Assembly: GCF_004022215.1 (NCBI RefSeq)
Contig: NZ_SAUZ01000010.1
Span: forward strand, 62,001 to 126,000
Reading direction: 5' to 3'
DNA length: 64,000 nucleotides
From: Paenirhodobacter populi
GTDB lineage: Bacteria; Pseudomonadota; Alphaproteobacteria; Rhodobacterales; Rhodobacteraceae
Shown: one piece after another, positions 8,388 through 16,800 of the stretch
Position numbering within the stretch: position 1 is the stretch's first letter
How the letters are laid out: every line of letters begins with the position of its first letter
Notes under the pieces: generated by a model
The model's database searches: none
Seen by the model: only the letters and a program-made list of their open reading frames with translations
Told to the model about the DNA's origin: nothing
Translations under genes and position numbers: made by a program

Positions 8388-9544
8388 TGCGCCGCCCCCC
8401 GCACCTCGACGAGGCGGGCGTAAAGGCTCGCACCCACCGGCAGGATCGCGTCATCGAGGATGAACCCCGGATTGTGCAGCGGCACGCCGCCGCCATGACC
8501 CACGGTGCAATAGGCGCCGGGAATGATTCTGAGCATGTCCGCCATATCCTCTGATCCCATCTGGAGTTCGGTCTTTTCGGTTGCACTGTCCGCACCCACG
8601 ATATCGGCGGCGCAGGCCAGCATGTCGGCGCTGCGCGCCGGATCATTCACCAGAACGTCGAAGACGTTCCACAGGTTGATGTCGATCTCGCAGTCATGGG
8701 CGGTGGCGAAGCCCGCGCAGATCGCCCGCATCCGCTCGGCGATCAGCGCGCCGTCGGCGGGGTCGAAATAGCGCACGGTGCCCGACAGCCGCGCCGTGTC
8801 GGGGATGACGTTGTAGGCGGATCCGGCGTTGAACCTGGTCACCGACAGCACGGCGGCATGGGTCGGCGTGACGTTGCGCGCGACGATGCCCTGCAATTCC
8901 TTGACCAGCCCGGCGCCGATGACGACCGGATCCTTGCTGAATTGCGGATTGGCGCCGTGGCTGCCGCGCCCCCTGATGTCGATGTCGAAGAAATCCGCCC
9001 CGGCCATCGCCGCGCCGGGCTTCACCCCGATCTGCCCGAGGGCGTGGTCGGGGGCGTTGTGCATGCCGTAGATCTCGTCGCAGGGGAATTTCTCGAACAA
9101 TCCGTCGCGGATCATGGCGCGGGCGCCGCCCAGACCTTCCTCTGCGGGCTGAAAGATGAACACCGCCGTTCCAGCAAAATCGCGCGTCTCGGCCAGATAG
9201 CGCGCGGCGCCCAGCAGCATGGTCGTATGCCCGTCATGCCCGCAGCCGTGGAACACGCCGGGGGTTTGCGAGGCATAGGGCAGGTTGGTCATCTCCTGCA
9301 TCGGCAGCGCGTCCATATCGGCGCGCAGGCCGATCCGCCGCCCCGGCCTGTTGCCGTGCAGCACGCCGACGACGCCGGTGCCGCCGATCCCGCGCGTCAC
9401 CTCGACCCCCCATTCCGTCAGCCGCGCGGCGACGCTGTCCGAGGTCCGGTGTTCCTGAAAGCCGATCTCGGGATGGGCGTGGAAGTCGCGCCGGATCGCG
9501 GTCAGATCGTCTGCGAAGGCGGCGATGCGTTCAAGCGCGGGCAT
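8384..9544 (-). CDS. M20 amidohydrolase (hippurate hydrolase-like)
   Basis: 386 residues; aminoacylase/hippurate hydrolase branch of M20 (HipO, AbgA, IAA-amino acid hydrolase). Signatures include DFHAHPEIGFQE, GLRADMDALPM, FHGCGHDGHT (metal Cys and His) and FQPAEEGLGGA (Glu pair). The ATG at 9544 matches the family N-terminus. An AGAAGGAA tract lies further upstream, so the start is not certain and a TTG start at 9595 would be longer. It is the first gene of the minus-strand cluster and faces the 2-aminoadipate-type aminotransferase across an operator-bearing region. Confidence 0.9.
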   Translation of the reverse strand: MPALERIAAFADDLTAIRRDFHAHPEIGFQEHRTSDSVAARLTEWGVEVTRGIGGTGVVGVLHGNRPGRRIGLRADMDALPMQEMTNLPYASQTPGVFHGCGHDGHTTMLLGAARYLAETRDFAGTAVFIFQPAEEGLGGARAMIRDGLFEKFPCDEIYGMHNAPDHALGQIGVKPGAAMAGADFFDIDIRGRGSHGANPQFSKDPVVIGAGLVKELQGIVARNVTPTHAAVLSVTRFNAGSAYNVIPDTARLSGTVRYFDPADGALIAERMRAICAGFATAHDCEIDINLWNVFDVLVNDPARSADMLACAADIVGADSATEKTELQMGSEDMADMLRIIPGAYCTVGHGGGVPLHNPGFILDDAILPVGASLYARLVEVRGAAQ

Positions 9545-9584
9545 GGGCAGGCTCGGGCATGGGGGGTTCCTTCTGCGGTCCCAT

Positions 9585-9596
9585 ATTGTCGACAAT
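9585..9596. promoter_or_regulatory. Candidate operator ATTGTCGACAAT (perfect palindrome)
   Basis: Perfect 12-bp palindrome about 40 bases upstream of the M20 amidohydrolase start. Near-identical copies occur at 9617-9628 and upstream of the importer at 3104-3115. It resembles operators of FCD-type GntR regulators (inference). Confidence 0.6.
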
Positions 9597-9616
9597 TATC
9601 TATCCATGCCCTGCCG

Positions 9617-9628
9617 ATTGTCGTCAAT
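9617..9628. promoter_or_regulatory. Candidate operator ATTGTCGTCAAT
   Basis: One mismatch from the palindrome at 9585-9596, centre-to-centre distance 32 bp, in the same divergent region. Spacing and similarity support a pair of sites for one regulator. Confidence 0.5.
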
Positions 9629-9874
9629 CCTTGCCGCGGCATCGCCGGACCGGATTCCGGGATCTGCATCATTATTGAACAAGGTGGCGCGATCCCGTTC
9701 CCTCCGGCCCGCGGCGCGGCCGGAGGGGCATATCAAAATGCGTTTCAATTTGCGGCTCCCCTCTTGCGTTTTGTTGCGCGAGAGGCTTGTTGGCAGCGGG
9801 AACGGCCTGCGGTTCGCGCCGGTTCCGGGTGCAAACGCGCCAAACTCGACACCGGAAATGGAGAATGTCCGTCG

Positions 9875-11086
9875 ATGCCCCTGACCGACCTTTTCGCCAC
9901 GCGCACCGAAGGCATGAAGGCCTCGGAGATCCGTGAGCTGCTCAAACTCCTCGATCAGCCCGAGGTCATTTCCTTTGCCGGCGGCATTCCCGACCCCACG
10001 CTGTTCCCGCGCGAGGCCTATCAGCGGGCGATGATCGACTGCACCGGCTCGTCCGAGGCCGCGAGCGCGCTGCAATATGCGCCGTCCGAGGGCTATCTGC
10101 CGCTGCGCCAATGGATCGCGCGCTATATGGCGCAATACGGGGTGATCTGCGGGGCGGACAATATCCTGATCACGGCGGGGTCGCAGCAGGCGCTCGATTA
10201 TCTGGGCAAGCTGTTTCTGGATGCGGGGGATACGGTTCTGGTCGGCTGGCCGACCTATCTTGGCGCGCTCGGCGCGTTCAACGCCTATCAGCCGCGCTAC
10301 GACCGGCTGGATGTGGCGACGAACCAGCCGCCTGCCGCCTTGCAGGACGCCGCCGGGGGGCGGGTGAAATTCGCCTATCTTTCGCCGGATTTCGCCAATC
10401 CGACGGGGGTGTCGCTGGATCTGGCGGAGCGCGGCAAGATCCTCGATCTGGCCGATGCGCTGGATATCGCGGTGGTCGAGGACGGTGCCTATCAGGCGCT
10501 GCGCTACAGCGGGGACCGGCTGCCGCCGCTTCTGGCGATCGAGCAGGCGCGCAAGGGCGATATCGACGCCTGCCGCACGATCTATTGCGGATCGTTCTCG
10601 AAAACGCTGGCGCCGGGGCTGCGTGTGGGCTGGGTGGTGGCCGCGCGTCCGGTCATCGGGCAGATGGTGCTGCTGAAACAGGCGGCGGATCTGCAGACGG
10701 CGACGTTGAACCAGATGGTGACTGCGCGGGTGGCCGAGGAACTGTTCGAGCCGCATGTGGAGCAGCTCCGCGCGGTTTACGGTGCGCGGCTGAAAGCGAT
10801 GCTCGCGGCGCTCGACAGGCACATGCCCGAAGGGGTGCGCTGGACCCGGCCCGAAGGCGGCATGTTCGTCTGGTGCCAGTTGCCGGAGGGGATCGACGGC
10901 GCGGATCTGCTGGCGCAGGCGCTGGCGACGGAAAAGGTGGCCTTCGTGCCGGGCGGCGCCTTTTTCGCGGATGGGTCGAACCGCAATACGTTGCGGCTCA
11001 ACTTTTCCATGCCGAACGAGGCGCAGATCGAAGAGGGGATCACCCGGCTCGGCCGCACGCTGCGCGTGGCGATGGCGGCGCGCTGA
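9875..11086 (+). CDS. PLP-dependent aminotransferase, 2-aminoadipate (LysN) type
   Basis: 403-residue fold-type I aminotransferase of the LysN/ARO8/MocR-C-terminal family. The start KASEIRELLKLLDQPEVISF and AGGIPDPTLFP is characteristic of 2-aminoadipate and related aminotransferases. Later motifs are ITAGSQQALD, SPDFANPTGV (substrate and PLP contacts) and YCGSFSKTLAPGLRVGW with the Schiff-base Lys. The ATG at 9875 follows GGAG by 11 bases. It is divergent from the kinase/phospho-lyase operon and shares its operator region. If the operon degrades hydroxylysine, this enzyme would act on the 2-aminoadipate intermediate; that assignment is inference. Confidence 0.85.
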   Translation: MPLTDLFATRTEGMKASEIRELLKLLDQPEVISFAGGIPDPTLFPREAYQRAMIDCTGSSEAASALQYAPSEGYLPLRQWIARYMAQYGVICGADNILITAGSQQALDYLGKLFLDAGDTVLVGWPTYLGALGAFNAYQPRYDRLDVATNQPPAALQDAAGGRVKFAYLSPDFANPTGVSLDLAERGKILDLADALDIAVVEDGAYQALRYSGDRLPPLLAIEQARKGDIDACRTIYCGSFSKTLAPGLRVGWVVAARPVIGQMVLLKQAADLQTATLNQMVTARVAEELFEPHVEQLRAVYGARLKAMLAALDRHMPEGVRWTRPEGGMFVWCQLPEGIDGADLLAQALATEKVAFVPGGAFFADGSNRNTLRLNFSMPNEAQIEEGITRLGRTLRVAMAAR

Positions 11087-11107
11087 CCGCGATCCGTTCG
11101 TGTCGCC

Positions 11108-13060
11108 TCATGCGCGCCTCTGATAGAAGCGCGAGGCTTCGGTGATCGTGTATTGGCCGGGCCTGATCTTGGCGATCTTGCCCTGGCGGAGCAGGCGGCC
11201 GAAGACCCTCAGGCGTTCCTCGGGGGTGAATTCGCCCTCCGCCGCGACGGCGCTGAGCTTGTGCATGATGTCGGGGGGGGAGAAATGGCTGTGCCCCTCG
11301 ATCTGCGCGGTATAGGCGGCGGCGGCTTCGAGCAGGTCGTCCAGCCCGTGCGAGCCGTGGGAGCGGGCGAAGCGGGCGAAATTCTGCGCCGTGGCCGGAT
11401 CGCAGGGCGGGCCGGAAAGATCGAAGGAGCGGGTAAGCTGCGCCTCCATCCGCGCGACGCGAATGCGTTGGGGATGGATGAGGCCATCCCCGGGCAGGGG
11501 GGGCTCCGCATCGGGGGCCGCTTTCCCCCCGGCCTCCGGGTCGATCCGCTGCGCGGTGACGAGGACGAGGGGGGCGGGCCGCGATGCCGGCGGCGCGGAT
11601 TCCGCATTGTGCCGTTCGGGGGCGGCTTCCGGTTCCGGGGCTTTGCGGCGTCCGAGCGACAGCCGGTCGGCGATCGTCGCGGCCAGGGCCGCCCTGAGTT
11701 GCGCAACGGCGGAGAGGCGCCGGTGGTTTTCGGGCCCGATGAGGTGTTCTTCGGTCGCATCGAACAGGTGGCGCAGATTGCCTTCCTGCGCATTGGGTGC
11801 CGAATCGACCGGCACCGCTTCGGCCGGTGAAACGGGCTCCGCGAGGGGCAGCAGTTCCGCAGGCTGTGGGTCGCGCAGCAAGTTCTCCTCCTGCGGCATG
11901 GTTTCGGTCTCGGCGCTCAGCGGGTCCGCCGCGGCCAGAGGAAAGCCCTCGGGGGCAGGAGGCAGCGGCGCGTCCCGCGCGACGGCGGGCCATTCTCCGA
12001 CCGGCTCATCGGCGTGGCTTTCCTGCGGAGGCGCCATATCGACAGCCTCCGCCGCGACAGGCCTGTCATCCGCCGGTTCGGCGGATGCGACGGGAGCCGG
12101 CGGCGGCAGGAGATCTTCCATGACGGAATATTCCTTTATCCCGATGGGATCGGGGGCGATATCCTCAGCCTCAGCCTCAGCCTCAGCCTCAGCCTCAGCC
12201 TCAGCCTCAGCCTCAGCCTCAGCCTGGTCGTCGGATCCCGTTTCGATGGCGGCGGGAAGGTCTTCGCGGCCTTCTTCCGGAAGGGTGGGCGCCAAAGGAT
12301 CTTCCTGCTGGCTGTCCTCGGAGGTGACCGCTTCGGTGGCCGACGAAGGGACCATGATGGTCTCTTCCGAAAGCGCCTCTACCGGGAGACTTTCCTGCGG
12401 CATGTCCTCGAAGCGGGCCGTTTCAATGGTGATTGAAGGATCTGCGATGACCTCCTCCGCAAGTGCCTCTGGCGGTGGACCTTCCTGCGGGGCGTCTTCG
12501 GGTGCGGTTGCTTCGGCAGGCGCCGGCAGATCGGCAACCGCCGGCAAGGGGGTTTCGAGAAGAAGGGGGAGGGGTTTTTGGTCCTCCGTCAGGTCCGGAT
12601 CCTCCCATGCGGAATCGCGTGGCGAGTCCTGCGGCTCGGCGATGGCCTCCGGATGAATCTCCGATACCCCCGCATCGGCGGTGGCCGAGGCCCTTGCCTC
12701 CGCCACCGCGCGGCGGATGCGGTCGAGTTTCGCCGCCACCTCCTGATCGATCTGCGCCGGAGCGCCGTCCGGCGCGGCACCATCCGCCACGGAGGCGCCC
12801 GGCGGAGACGCGCGCAGGGTGAGGCCGGAGGCGTCCACCCGCGCCTCGACCCGTGCGCGGGTTTCGCGGGTGGCCAGACGTTGCAGCGCCTCCCCGTCCG
12901 GCTGGGGCGGTTCCGCGCCGAAATAACGGTCCTCGGCCGCCAGATCGCGGAAATATTCCGCGATCGCCCGCATCATCACGAAAGGTTCGTCGAACCCTTC
13001 GAGCGTGCAGGAAAACGTGCCGTAGGATACGGTGAGGATCTTGCTTGCGCCGGCGACCAT
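11108..13060 (-). CDS. Hypothetical acidic, Ala/Glu/Pro-rich protein with simple repeat
   Basis: 650 residues with two conserved-looking ends and a long low-complexity middle. The N-terminal 50 residues (SKILTVSYGTFSCTLEGFDE) form a compact hydrophobic/charged segment. The C-terminal 130 residues (LTRSFDLSGPPCDPATAQNF to GQYTITEASRFYQRRA) look folded and helical, with a winged-helix-like end. Between them lie about 400 acidic residues rich in Ala, Glu and Pro, including about ten Ala-Glu pairs coded by a 6-bp tandem repeat. No signal peptide or catalytic motif is seen. I recall similar uncharacterised proteins in Rhodobacterales but cannot assign a function. It is convergent with the aminotransferase gene, 21 bases apart. 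Confidence 0.75.
   Translation of the reverse strand: MVAGASKILTVSYGTFSCTLEGFDEPFVMMRAIAEYFRDLAAEDRYFGAEPPQPDGEALQRLATRETRARVEARVDASGLTLRASPPGASVADGAAPDGAPAQIDQEVAAKLDRIRRAVAEARASATADAGVSEIHPEAIAEPQDSPRDSAWEDPDLTEDQKPLPLLLETPLPAVADLPAPAEATAPEDAPQEGPPPEALAEEVIADPSITIETARFEDMPQESLPVEALSEETIMVPSSATEAVTSEDSQQEDPLAPTLPEEGREDLPAAIETGSDDQAEAEAEAEAEAEAEAEAEAEDIAPDPIGIKEYSVMEDLLPPPAPVASAEPADDRPVAAEAVDMAPPQESHADEPVGEWPAVARDAPLPPAPEGFPLAAADPLSAETETMPQEENLLRDPQPAELLPLAEPVSPAEAVPVDSAPNAQEGNLRHLFDATEEHLIGPENHRRLSAVAQLRAALAATIADRLSLGRRKAPEPEAAPERHNAESAPPASRPAPLVLVTAQRIDPEAGGKAAPDAEPPLPGDGLIHPQRIRVARMEAQLTRSFDLSGPPCDPATAQNFARFARSHGSHGLDDLLEAAAAYTAQIEGHSHFSPPDIMHKLSAVAAEGEFTPEERLRVFGRLLRQGKIAKIRPGQYTITEASRFYQRRA
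12163..12225. repeat. 6-bp tandem repeat (cctcag)n, about 10.5 units
   Basis: Uninterrupted CCTCAG hexamers inside the acidic hypothetical gene. On the coding strand they read as alternating Ala-Glu codons. Copy changes keep the frame, so the repeat can vary protein length without breaking it. Confidence 0.95.
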
Positions 13061-13199
13061 GAAAACCCTGCCCCTATGCGAACCCGTGGATTTCCCCCAT
13101 CATGCGCGCATGGTTCCTAACGATGGATAAATCATGGCGGAAAACCGGCGGCATTTTCGGATGCTTGCGCTTTTCCGTCTTCCAAGTCATGAAACCGGC

Positions 13200-13856
13200 A
13201 TGAGCGATGTGATCCGATCCTATGCGCAGGGCGTGACCCTTCTGGGGGGCGGGACGGCCGACCGGGCCGACCTGGCGCTGGCGCTCGGTCTGGCGCCGGG
13301 GCTTGTCGCGGCGGATGGCGGCGGGGACCGGGCGCTGGCGCTTGGTCTGGTGCCGGATGCGGTGATCGGCGATCTCGACAGCCTGAGCGCTGCGGGCCGG
13401 GAGCGGCTTGGCGCGCGGGTGCATCATGTCGCCGAACAGGACAGCACCGATTTCGGCAAATGCCTGAACCTCGTGCGGGCGCGGTTCTACCTTGGCCTCG
13501 GCTTCACCGGGCTGCGGCTGGATCACACGCTGGCGGCATTGTCGGAAATCGCGCAGCGGCCCGGCCAGCCGGTGATCCTGATCGCCGAGGATGACGCGAT
13601 CTTTCGCGCGCCGCGCCACCTGCGGCTGGACCTGCCGGCGGGGGAGAGGTTCTCGATCTTCCCCTTCGGTGCGGTGACGGGCCGGTCCGAGGGGCTCAAC
13701 TGGCCGATCGAGGGGCTGGATTTCGCGCCCGCGGGACGGGTCGGCACCTCGAACCGGGTGACGGGTCCGGTCACGCTGGACCTTGAGGGGCCGGCGCTTA
13801 TCCTTGTGCCGAAACGGTATCTGGGCACGCTGCCCGCCGCGCTTGGGCTGCTTTGA
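13200..13856 (+). CDS. thiN: Thiamine diphosphokinase
   Basis: 218-residue cytoplasmic enzyme that transfers pyrophosphate from ATP to thiamine to make the cofactor TPP. Conserved features: GVTLLGGGTAD, LVAADGGGDRAL, DAVIGDLDSLS (metal Asp) and QDSTDFGKCL (Asp/Lys active-site segment), followed by a C-terminal beta-sandwich. The ATG at 13200 gives the family N-terminus; an upstream in-frame ATG at 13134 would add 22 unlikely residues. The 3-prime end overlaps the convergent transporter gene by 59 bases. Confidence 0.88.
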   Translation: MSDVIRSYAQGVTLLGGGTADRADLALALGLAPGLVAADGGGDRALALGLVPDAVIGDLDSLSAAGRERLGARVHHVAEQDSTDFGKCLNLVRARFYLGLGFTGLRLDHTLAALSEIAQRPGQPVILIAEDDAIFRAPRHLRLDLPAGERFSIFPFGAVTGRSEGLNWPIEGLDFAPAGRVGTSNRVTGPVTLDLEGPALILVPKRYLGTLPAALGLL

Positions 13857-14736
13857 CCCGTTCGCGGTGGATCACGTAAAGGCCCGATCCGGTGATGATC
13901 GCGATGCCGATCCAAGTCAGCCGGTTCGGGAAATCGCCGAAGACGAGATAGCCGAACAGCGTCGCCGCGATCATCTCGAAATAATGGATCGGCGCCAGCA
14001 GCGTCGAGGGTGCGAATTTCAGCGCATAGGTCATCAGCATGTGGCTGACGGTCGAGGCGAGCCCGACGCAGAGGCACCAGATCCAGAAGATGCCCTGCGG
14101 CGCCGCAAGGCTGATGTCACCGATCCCGGCCGCGGTGCCGATCAGCAGCAGCGGCAGGCACAGCACGGCGCCCAGAAGGGCGGTCTGGAACTGCATCGCC
14201 ACCGGATGCATCCGGCGCGACAGAGACCGGGTCAGCAGGATGTAACCGGCAAAACAGACCGCCGTGCCGAGCGGAAACAGCGCCACCGCGCCGAAGCGCG
14301 AAAACGACGGCTGGATCACGAACAGCGCGCCGATGAAGCCCACGACCGCGGCGGCAAGACGGCGGCCGCCCACCTCTTCGTTCAGCACGAAGCGGCCGAT
14401 GAACAGGATCACGAACGGCTCGACAAAGGCGATGGCCAGCGCGTCGGCAATGGGCATCACCTGCACCGCGGCGATGAAGCAATAGGTGGCGAGAACCGAA
14501 AAGAACGCCCGCGCCAGCGACAGCCGCAGCGTGCCGCTTTGCGGCAGCAGCGGCAGGCGCAGGATCCAGATGAAGGGGGCCATGATCAGCCCCTGCACCA
14601 GATAGCGCGCCAGCGTGACCGTGCCCACCGGCACCGCCTGAGATGCCAGCTTCGCCGCCACGTCGATCAGGGGCGCGATGATGCAAAAGCCCAGCATCAG
14701 CGCGATTCCCGGAAGTATTCTGTCCTGCTGTCCCAT
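13798..14736 (-). CDS. DMT superfamily transporter (EamA family)
   Basis: 312-residue integral membrane protein with about ten predicted spans arranged as two EamA repeats of roughly 140 residues each. Examples of spans are LMLGFCIIAPLIDVAAKLA and the RLTWIGIAIITGSGLYVIHRE end. The family exports or imports small metabolites such as amino acids or nucleotides; the substrate cannot be read here. It is convergent with thiN, with a 59-base antisense overlap. Confidence 0.88.
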   Translation of the reverse strand: MGQQDRILPGIALMLGFCIIAPLIDVAAKLASQAVPVGTVTLARYLVQGLIMAPFIWILRLPLLPQSGTLRLSLARAFFSVLATYCFIAAVQVMPIADALAIAFVEPFVILFIGRFVLNEEVGGRRLAAAVVGFIGALFVIQPSFSRFGAVALFPLGTAVCFAGYILLTRSLSRRMHPVAMQFQTALLGAVLCLPLLLIGTAAGIGDISLAAPQGIFWIWCLCVGLASTVSHMLMTYALKFAPSTLLAPIHYFEMIAATLFGYLVFGDFPNRLTWIGIAIITGSGLYVIHRERVKAAQARRAACPDTVSAQG

Positions 14737-15041
14737 GTGCGGGGGCTATCGTTTCCACCCAGGTCCGTCCATCCTGAAAGCGACATGCTGCGCGGCGGAT
14801 CATGCCGGTTTCAGACTTCCCGGGGCGGGGCGGATGCGCCGATTGCCCGCAGGAGGTGCACTATCCGGGGTCTGTCCAGCATTGTGCCGAAAAATAAGGC
14901 TGTTTGCGAACGGATAGCCGCTTTGCCCGGCACCGGCCGCACAAAGCCCGACCGAGGGGCGTGACATCGCAACGCCGTTGCGCTAAGGGAGCGCGCAGGA
15001 TGTACGGGCGGAATTGTGCGCCCGAACGCAGAGGGCAGCAT
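14737..15041. other. Intergenic region upstream of dksA
   Basis: 305 bases between the divergent transporter and dksA genes. It presumably carries both promoters. I see only a short CGCAAC/GTTGCG hairpin near 14970 and no credible gene. Confidence 0.5.
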
Positions 15042-15476
15042 ATGAGGGCAGAGATGAAGGCTGAAATCTTCCTTCCGGATGACTACCGCCCCGCCGAGGA
15101 CGAACCGTTCATGAACGATCGTCAGCTCGAATATTTCCGCCGCAAACTTCTTGCCTGGAAAGCGGAACTGCTGGAGCAATCCGCGGAAACCCTCGAAGGT
15201 CTGGCCGAATCGGCGCGCAATGTCCCCGATCTTGCCGACCGCGCCAGCGAGGAGACCGACCGCGCGCTGGAACTGCGCACCCGCGACCGGCAGCGCAAGC
15301 TGGTGAGCAAGATCGACTCGGCGCTGCGTCGGATCGACAATGGCGAATACGGCTATTGCGAAATGACCGGCGAACCCATCAGCCTGAAGCGGCTGGACGC
15401 GCGCCCGATCGCGACGATGACGCTCGAGGCGCAGGAACGCCACGAACGGCGCGAGCGCGTGCACCGCGACGACTGA
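15042..15476 (+). CDS. dksA: RNA polymerase-binding transcription factor DksA
   Basis: 144 residues. DksA inserts its coiled coil into the RNA polymerase secondary channel and, with ppGpp, adjusts rRNA and amino-acid promoters. The coiled coil spans residues about 30-105 with the acidic tip ADRASEETDRA. The C-terminal globular part has only one of the four zinc-ligand cysteines (EYGYCEMTGEPI, then ARPIATMTLEAQ). I recall that the Rhodobacter sphaeroides DksA is similarly Cys-poor. The ATG at 15042 follows GAGGG; an ATG at 15054 is an alternative start. A hairpin terminator follows the gene. Confidence 0.92.
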   Translation: MRAEMKAEIFLPDDYRPAEDEPFMNDRQLEYFRRKLLAWKAELLEQSAETLEGLAESARNVPDLADRASEETDRALELRTRDRQRKLVSKIDSALRRIDNGEYGYCEMTGEPISLKRLDARPIATMTLEAQERHERRERVHRDD

Positions 15477-15506
15477 CCGCATCGGCGGGTCATCGCGGAT
15501 CGTGTC

Positions 15507-15532
15507 ATGCCGGCGCCGACAGGGGCCGGCAT
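15507..15532 (+). terminator. Rho-independent terminator of dksA
   Basis: Perfect 8-bp stem ATGCCGGC/GCCGGCAT with a 10-base loop, followed by TTTTC. It lies upstream of the ribosome binding site of the next gene, which argues against longer start codons for that gene. Confidence 0.75.
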
Positions 15533-15551
15533 TTTCATATCGGAGGAAATC

Positions 15552-16718
15552 GTGCTGATCGGACGCAGGATCACCGTCATCGGGGCCGGGATCGCCGGGC
15601 TCGCGGTGGCGCGGGCGCTGGCCCTGCACGGGGCGGTGGTGACGGTTCTGGAACAGGCGGAGGCGATCCGCGAGGTCGGCGCCGGGCTGCAGATCTCGCC
15701 GAACGGGGCGCGGGTGCTGCATGCGCTTGGCCTAGGGCAGGCTTTCGCGGCGGCGGGGCTGCGGATCGAGGGGATCGAGCTGTATGACGGGGAGACCGAC
15801 TCGCGCGTCGTGCGGCTCGATCTGGCGCGGCTGCGTCCGCAGGCGGAATACCGCGCCATCCACCGCGCCCGGCTGGTCGATATCCTCGCGCAGGGGGCGC
15901 GCGACGCGGGCGTGCAGATCCGGCTGTTGCAGAAGATCGCGCGGGTCGATCTGTCCGGCGCGCATCCGGTGGTCGAGACCGAGCAGGGCGAGAGGATCGA
16001 GGCCGAACTTCTGATCGGCGCGGACGGCCTGCATTCGCATGTGCGCGCCGCGCTGAACGGCCCGGTCGCGCCCTTCTTCACCCATCAGATCGCCTGGCGC
16101 GCGCTGATCCCCAGCGAGCCGGGTGCCCCACCCGTCGCACAGGTCTTCATGGGGGCGGGCAGGCATCTGGTCAGCTATCCGCTTGCCAACGGCCAGCGCA
16201 ACATCGTCGCGGTCGAGGAGCGTCCCCGCTGGGTCGAGGAAAGCTGGAGCCTGCGCGACGATCCCCTGACCCTGCGCGCCGCCTTTTCCGACTTCTGCCC
16301 GAGGGTGCGCGGCTGGCTCGCGCAGGTCGAGGAGCCCGGACTCTGGGGCCTCTTCCGCCATCCGGTGGCGGAACGCTGGCACGGACGCGGGGCGGTGATC
16401 CTGGGCGATGCGGCGCATCCGACGCTGCCCTTCATGGCGCAGGGCGCGTCGATGGCGCTGGAGGATGCCTGGGCGCTGGCGGCGCTGCTCGCGCTCCACG
16501 ACCGGGACGAAGCCGCGCTCGCCGCCTATCAGGCCGCCCGCGCCGCGCGCTGCGCCAAGATCGTCGAGGCGGCGAACCGCAACGCCCGAAACTACCATCT
16601 GCGCGGCGTGCCGCGCGCGCTCGGCCATCTGGGGATGCGGGCGGTGTCGACCCTGATGCCGGAAAAGCTGATCGGTCGCTTCGACTGGATCTATGATTTC
16701 GACGTGACGAAGGAATAG
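15552..16718 (+). CDS. FAD-dependent monooxygenase, salicylate hydroxylase type
   Basis: 388-residue class-A flavoprotein aromatic hydroxylase. N-terminal Rossmann motif VIGAGIAGLAVA, the DG motif LIGADGLHSHVR and the second FAD motif GDAAHPTLPFMAQGA are all present in order. The family hydroxylates aromatic acids such as salicylate or 3-hydroxybenzoate with NAD(P)H and oxygen; the substrate is unassigned. The GTG at 15552 is preferred because GGAGG lies 5 bases upstream and the dksA terminator occupies the longer frame. Its stop codon abuts a dispersed repeat copy. Confidence 0.88.
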   Translation: MLIGRRITVIGAGIAGLAVARALALHGAVVTVLEQAEAIREVGAGLQISPNGARVLHALGLGQAFAAAGLRIEGIELYDGETDSRVVRLDLARLRPQAEYRAIHRARLVDILAQGARDAGVQIRLLQKIARVDLSGAHPVVETEQGERIEAELLIGADGLHSHVRAALNGPVAPFFTHQIAWRALIPSEPGAPPVAQVFMGAGRHLVSYPLANGQRNIVAVEERPRWVEESWSLRDDPLTLRAAFSDFCPRVRGWLAQVEEPGLWGLFRHPVAERWHGRGAVILGDAAHPTLPFMAQGASMALEDAWALAALLALHDRDEAALAAYQAARAARCAKIVEAANRNARNYHLRGVPRALGHLGMRAVSTLMPEKLIGRFDWIYDFDVTKE

Positions 16719-16800
16719 GGGGCCAGCCCCCTCGCGGCCCCATCCTTCGGCTGGTGCCGCTCACCCCCGGGATATTTATGGAAAAACGACGGCAGGAAGG
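16718..16800 (+). repeat. Dispersed 3-prime repeat, copy 1
   Basis: Starts at the stop codon of the monooxygenase gene. Elements in order: GGGGGCCAGCCCCC hairpin, a GC-rich segment, and the core CACCCCCGGGATATTTATGG. Five further copies are listed separately. Copy 2 lies inverted 240 bases away. Confidence 0.85.

Larger units (their letters stand above)
9545..9874. other. Divergent promoter region of the catabolic island
   Basis: 330 bases separating the minus-strand M20/kinase/phospho-lyase operon from the plus-strand aminotransferase. It holds no credible gene and two ATTGTCGNCAAT dyads 32 bp apart (9585-9596, 9617-9628), about three helical turns, suitable for cooperative binding and shared control of both directions. 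Confidence 0.6.

Noticed and set aside
3399..9544. Ectoine or hydroxyectoine degradation cluster
   Set aside because: M20 deacylases and aminotransferase-like enzymes recall it, but an ectoine hydrolase (M24) and diaminobutyrate genes are absent and the kinase would have no role.
12163..12225. Possible CRISPR or minisatellite array
   Set aside because: Units are 6 bp with no spacers and lie in frame within a coding region, so it is a simple coding repeat.
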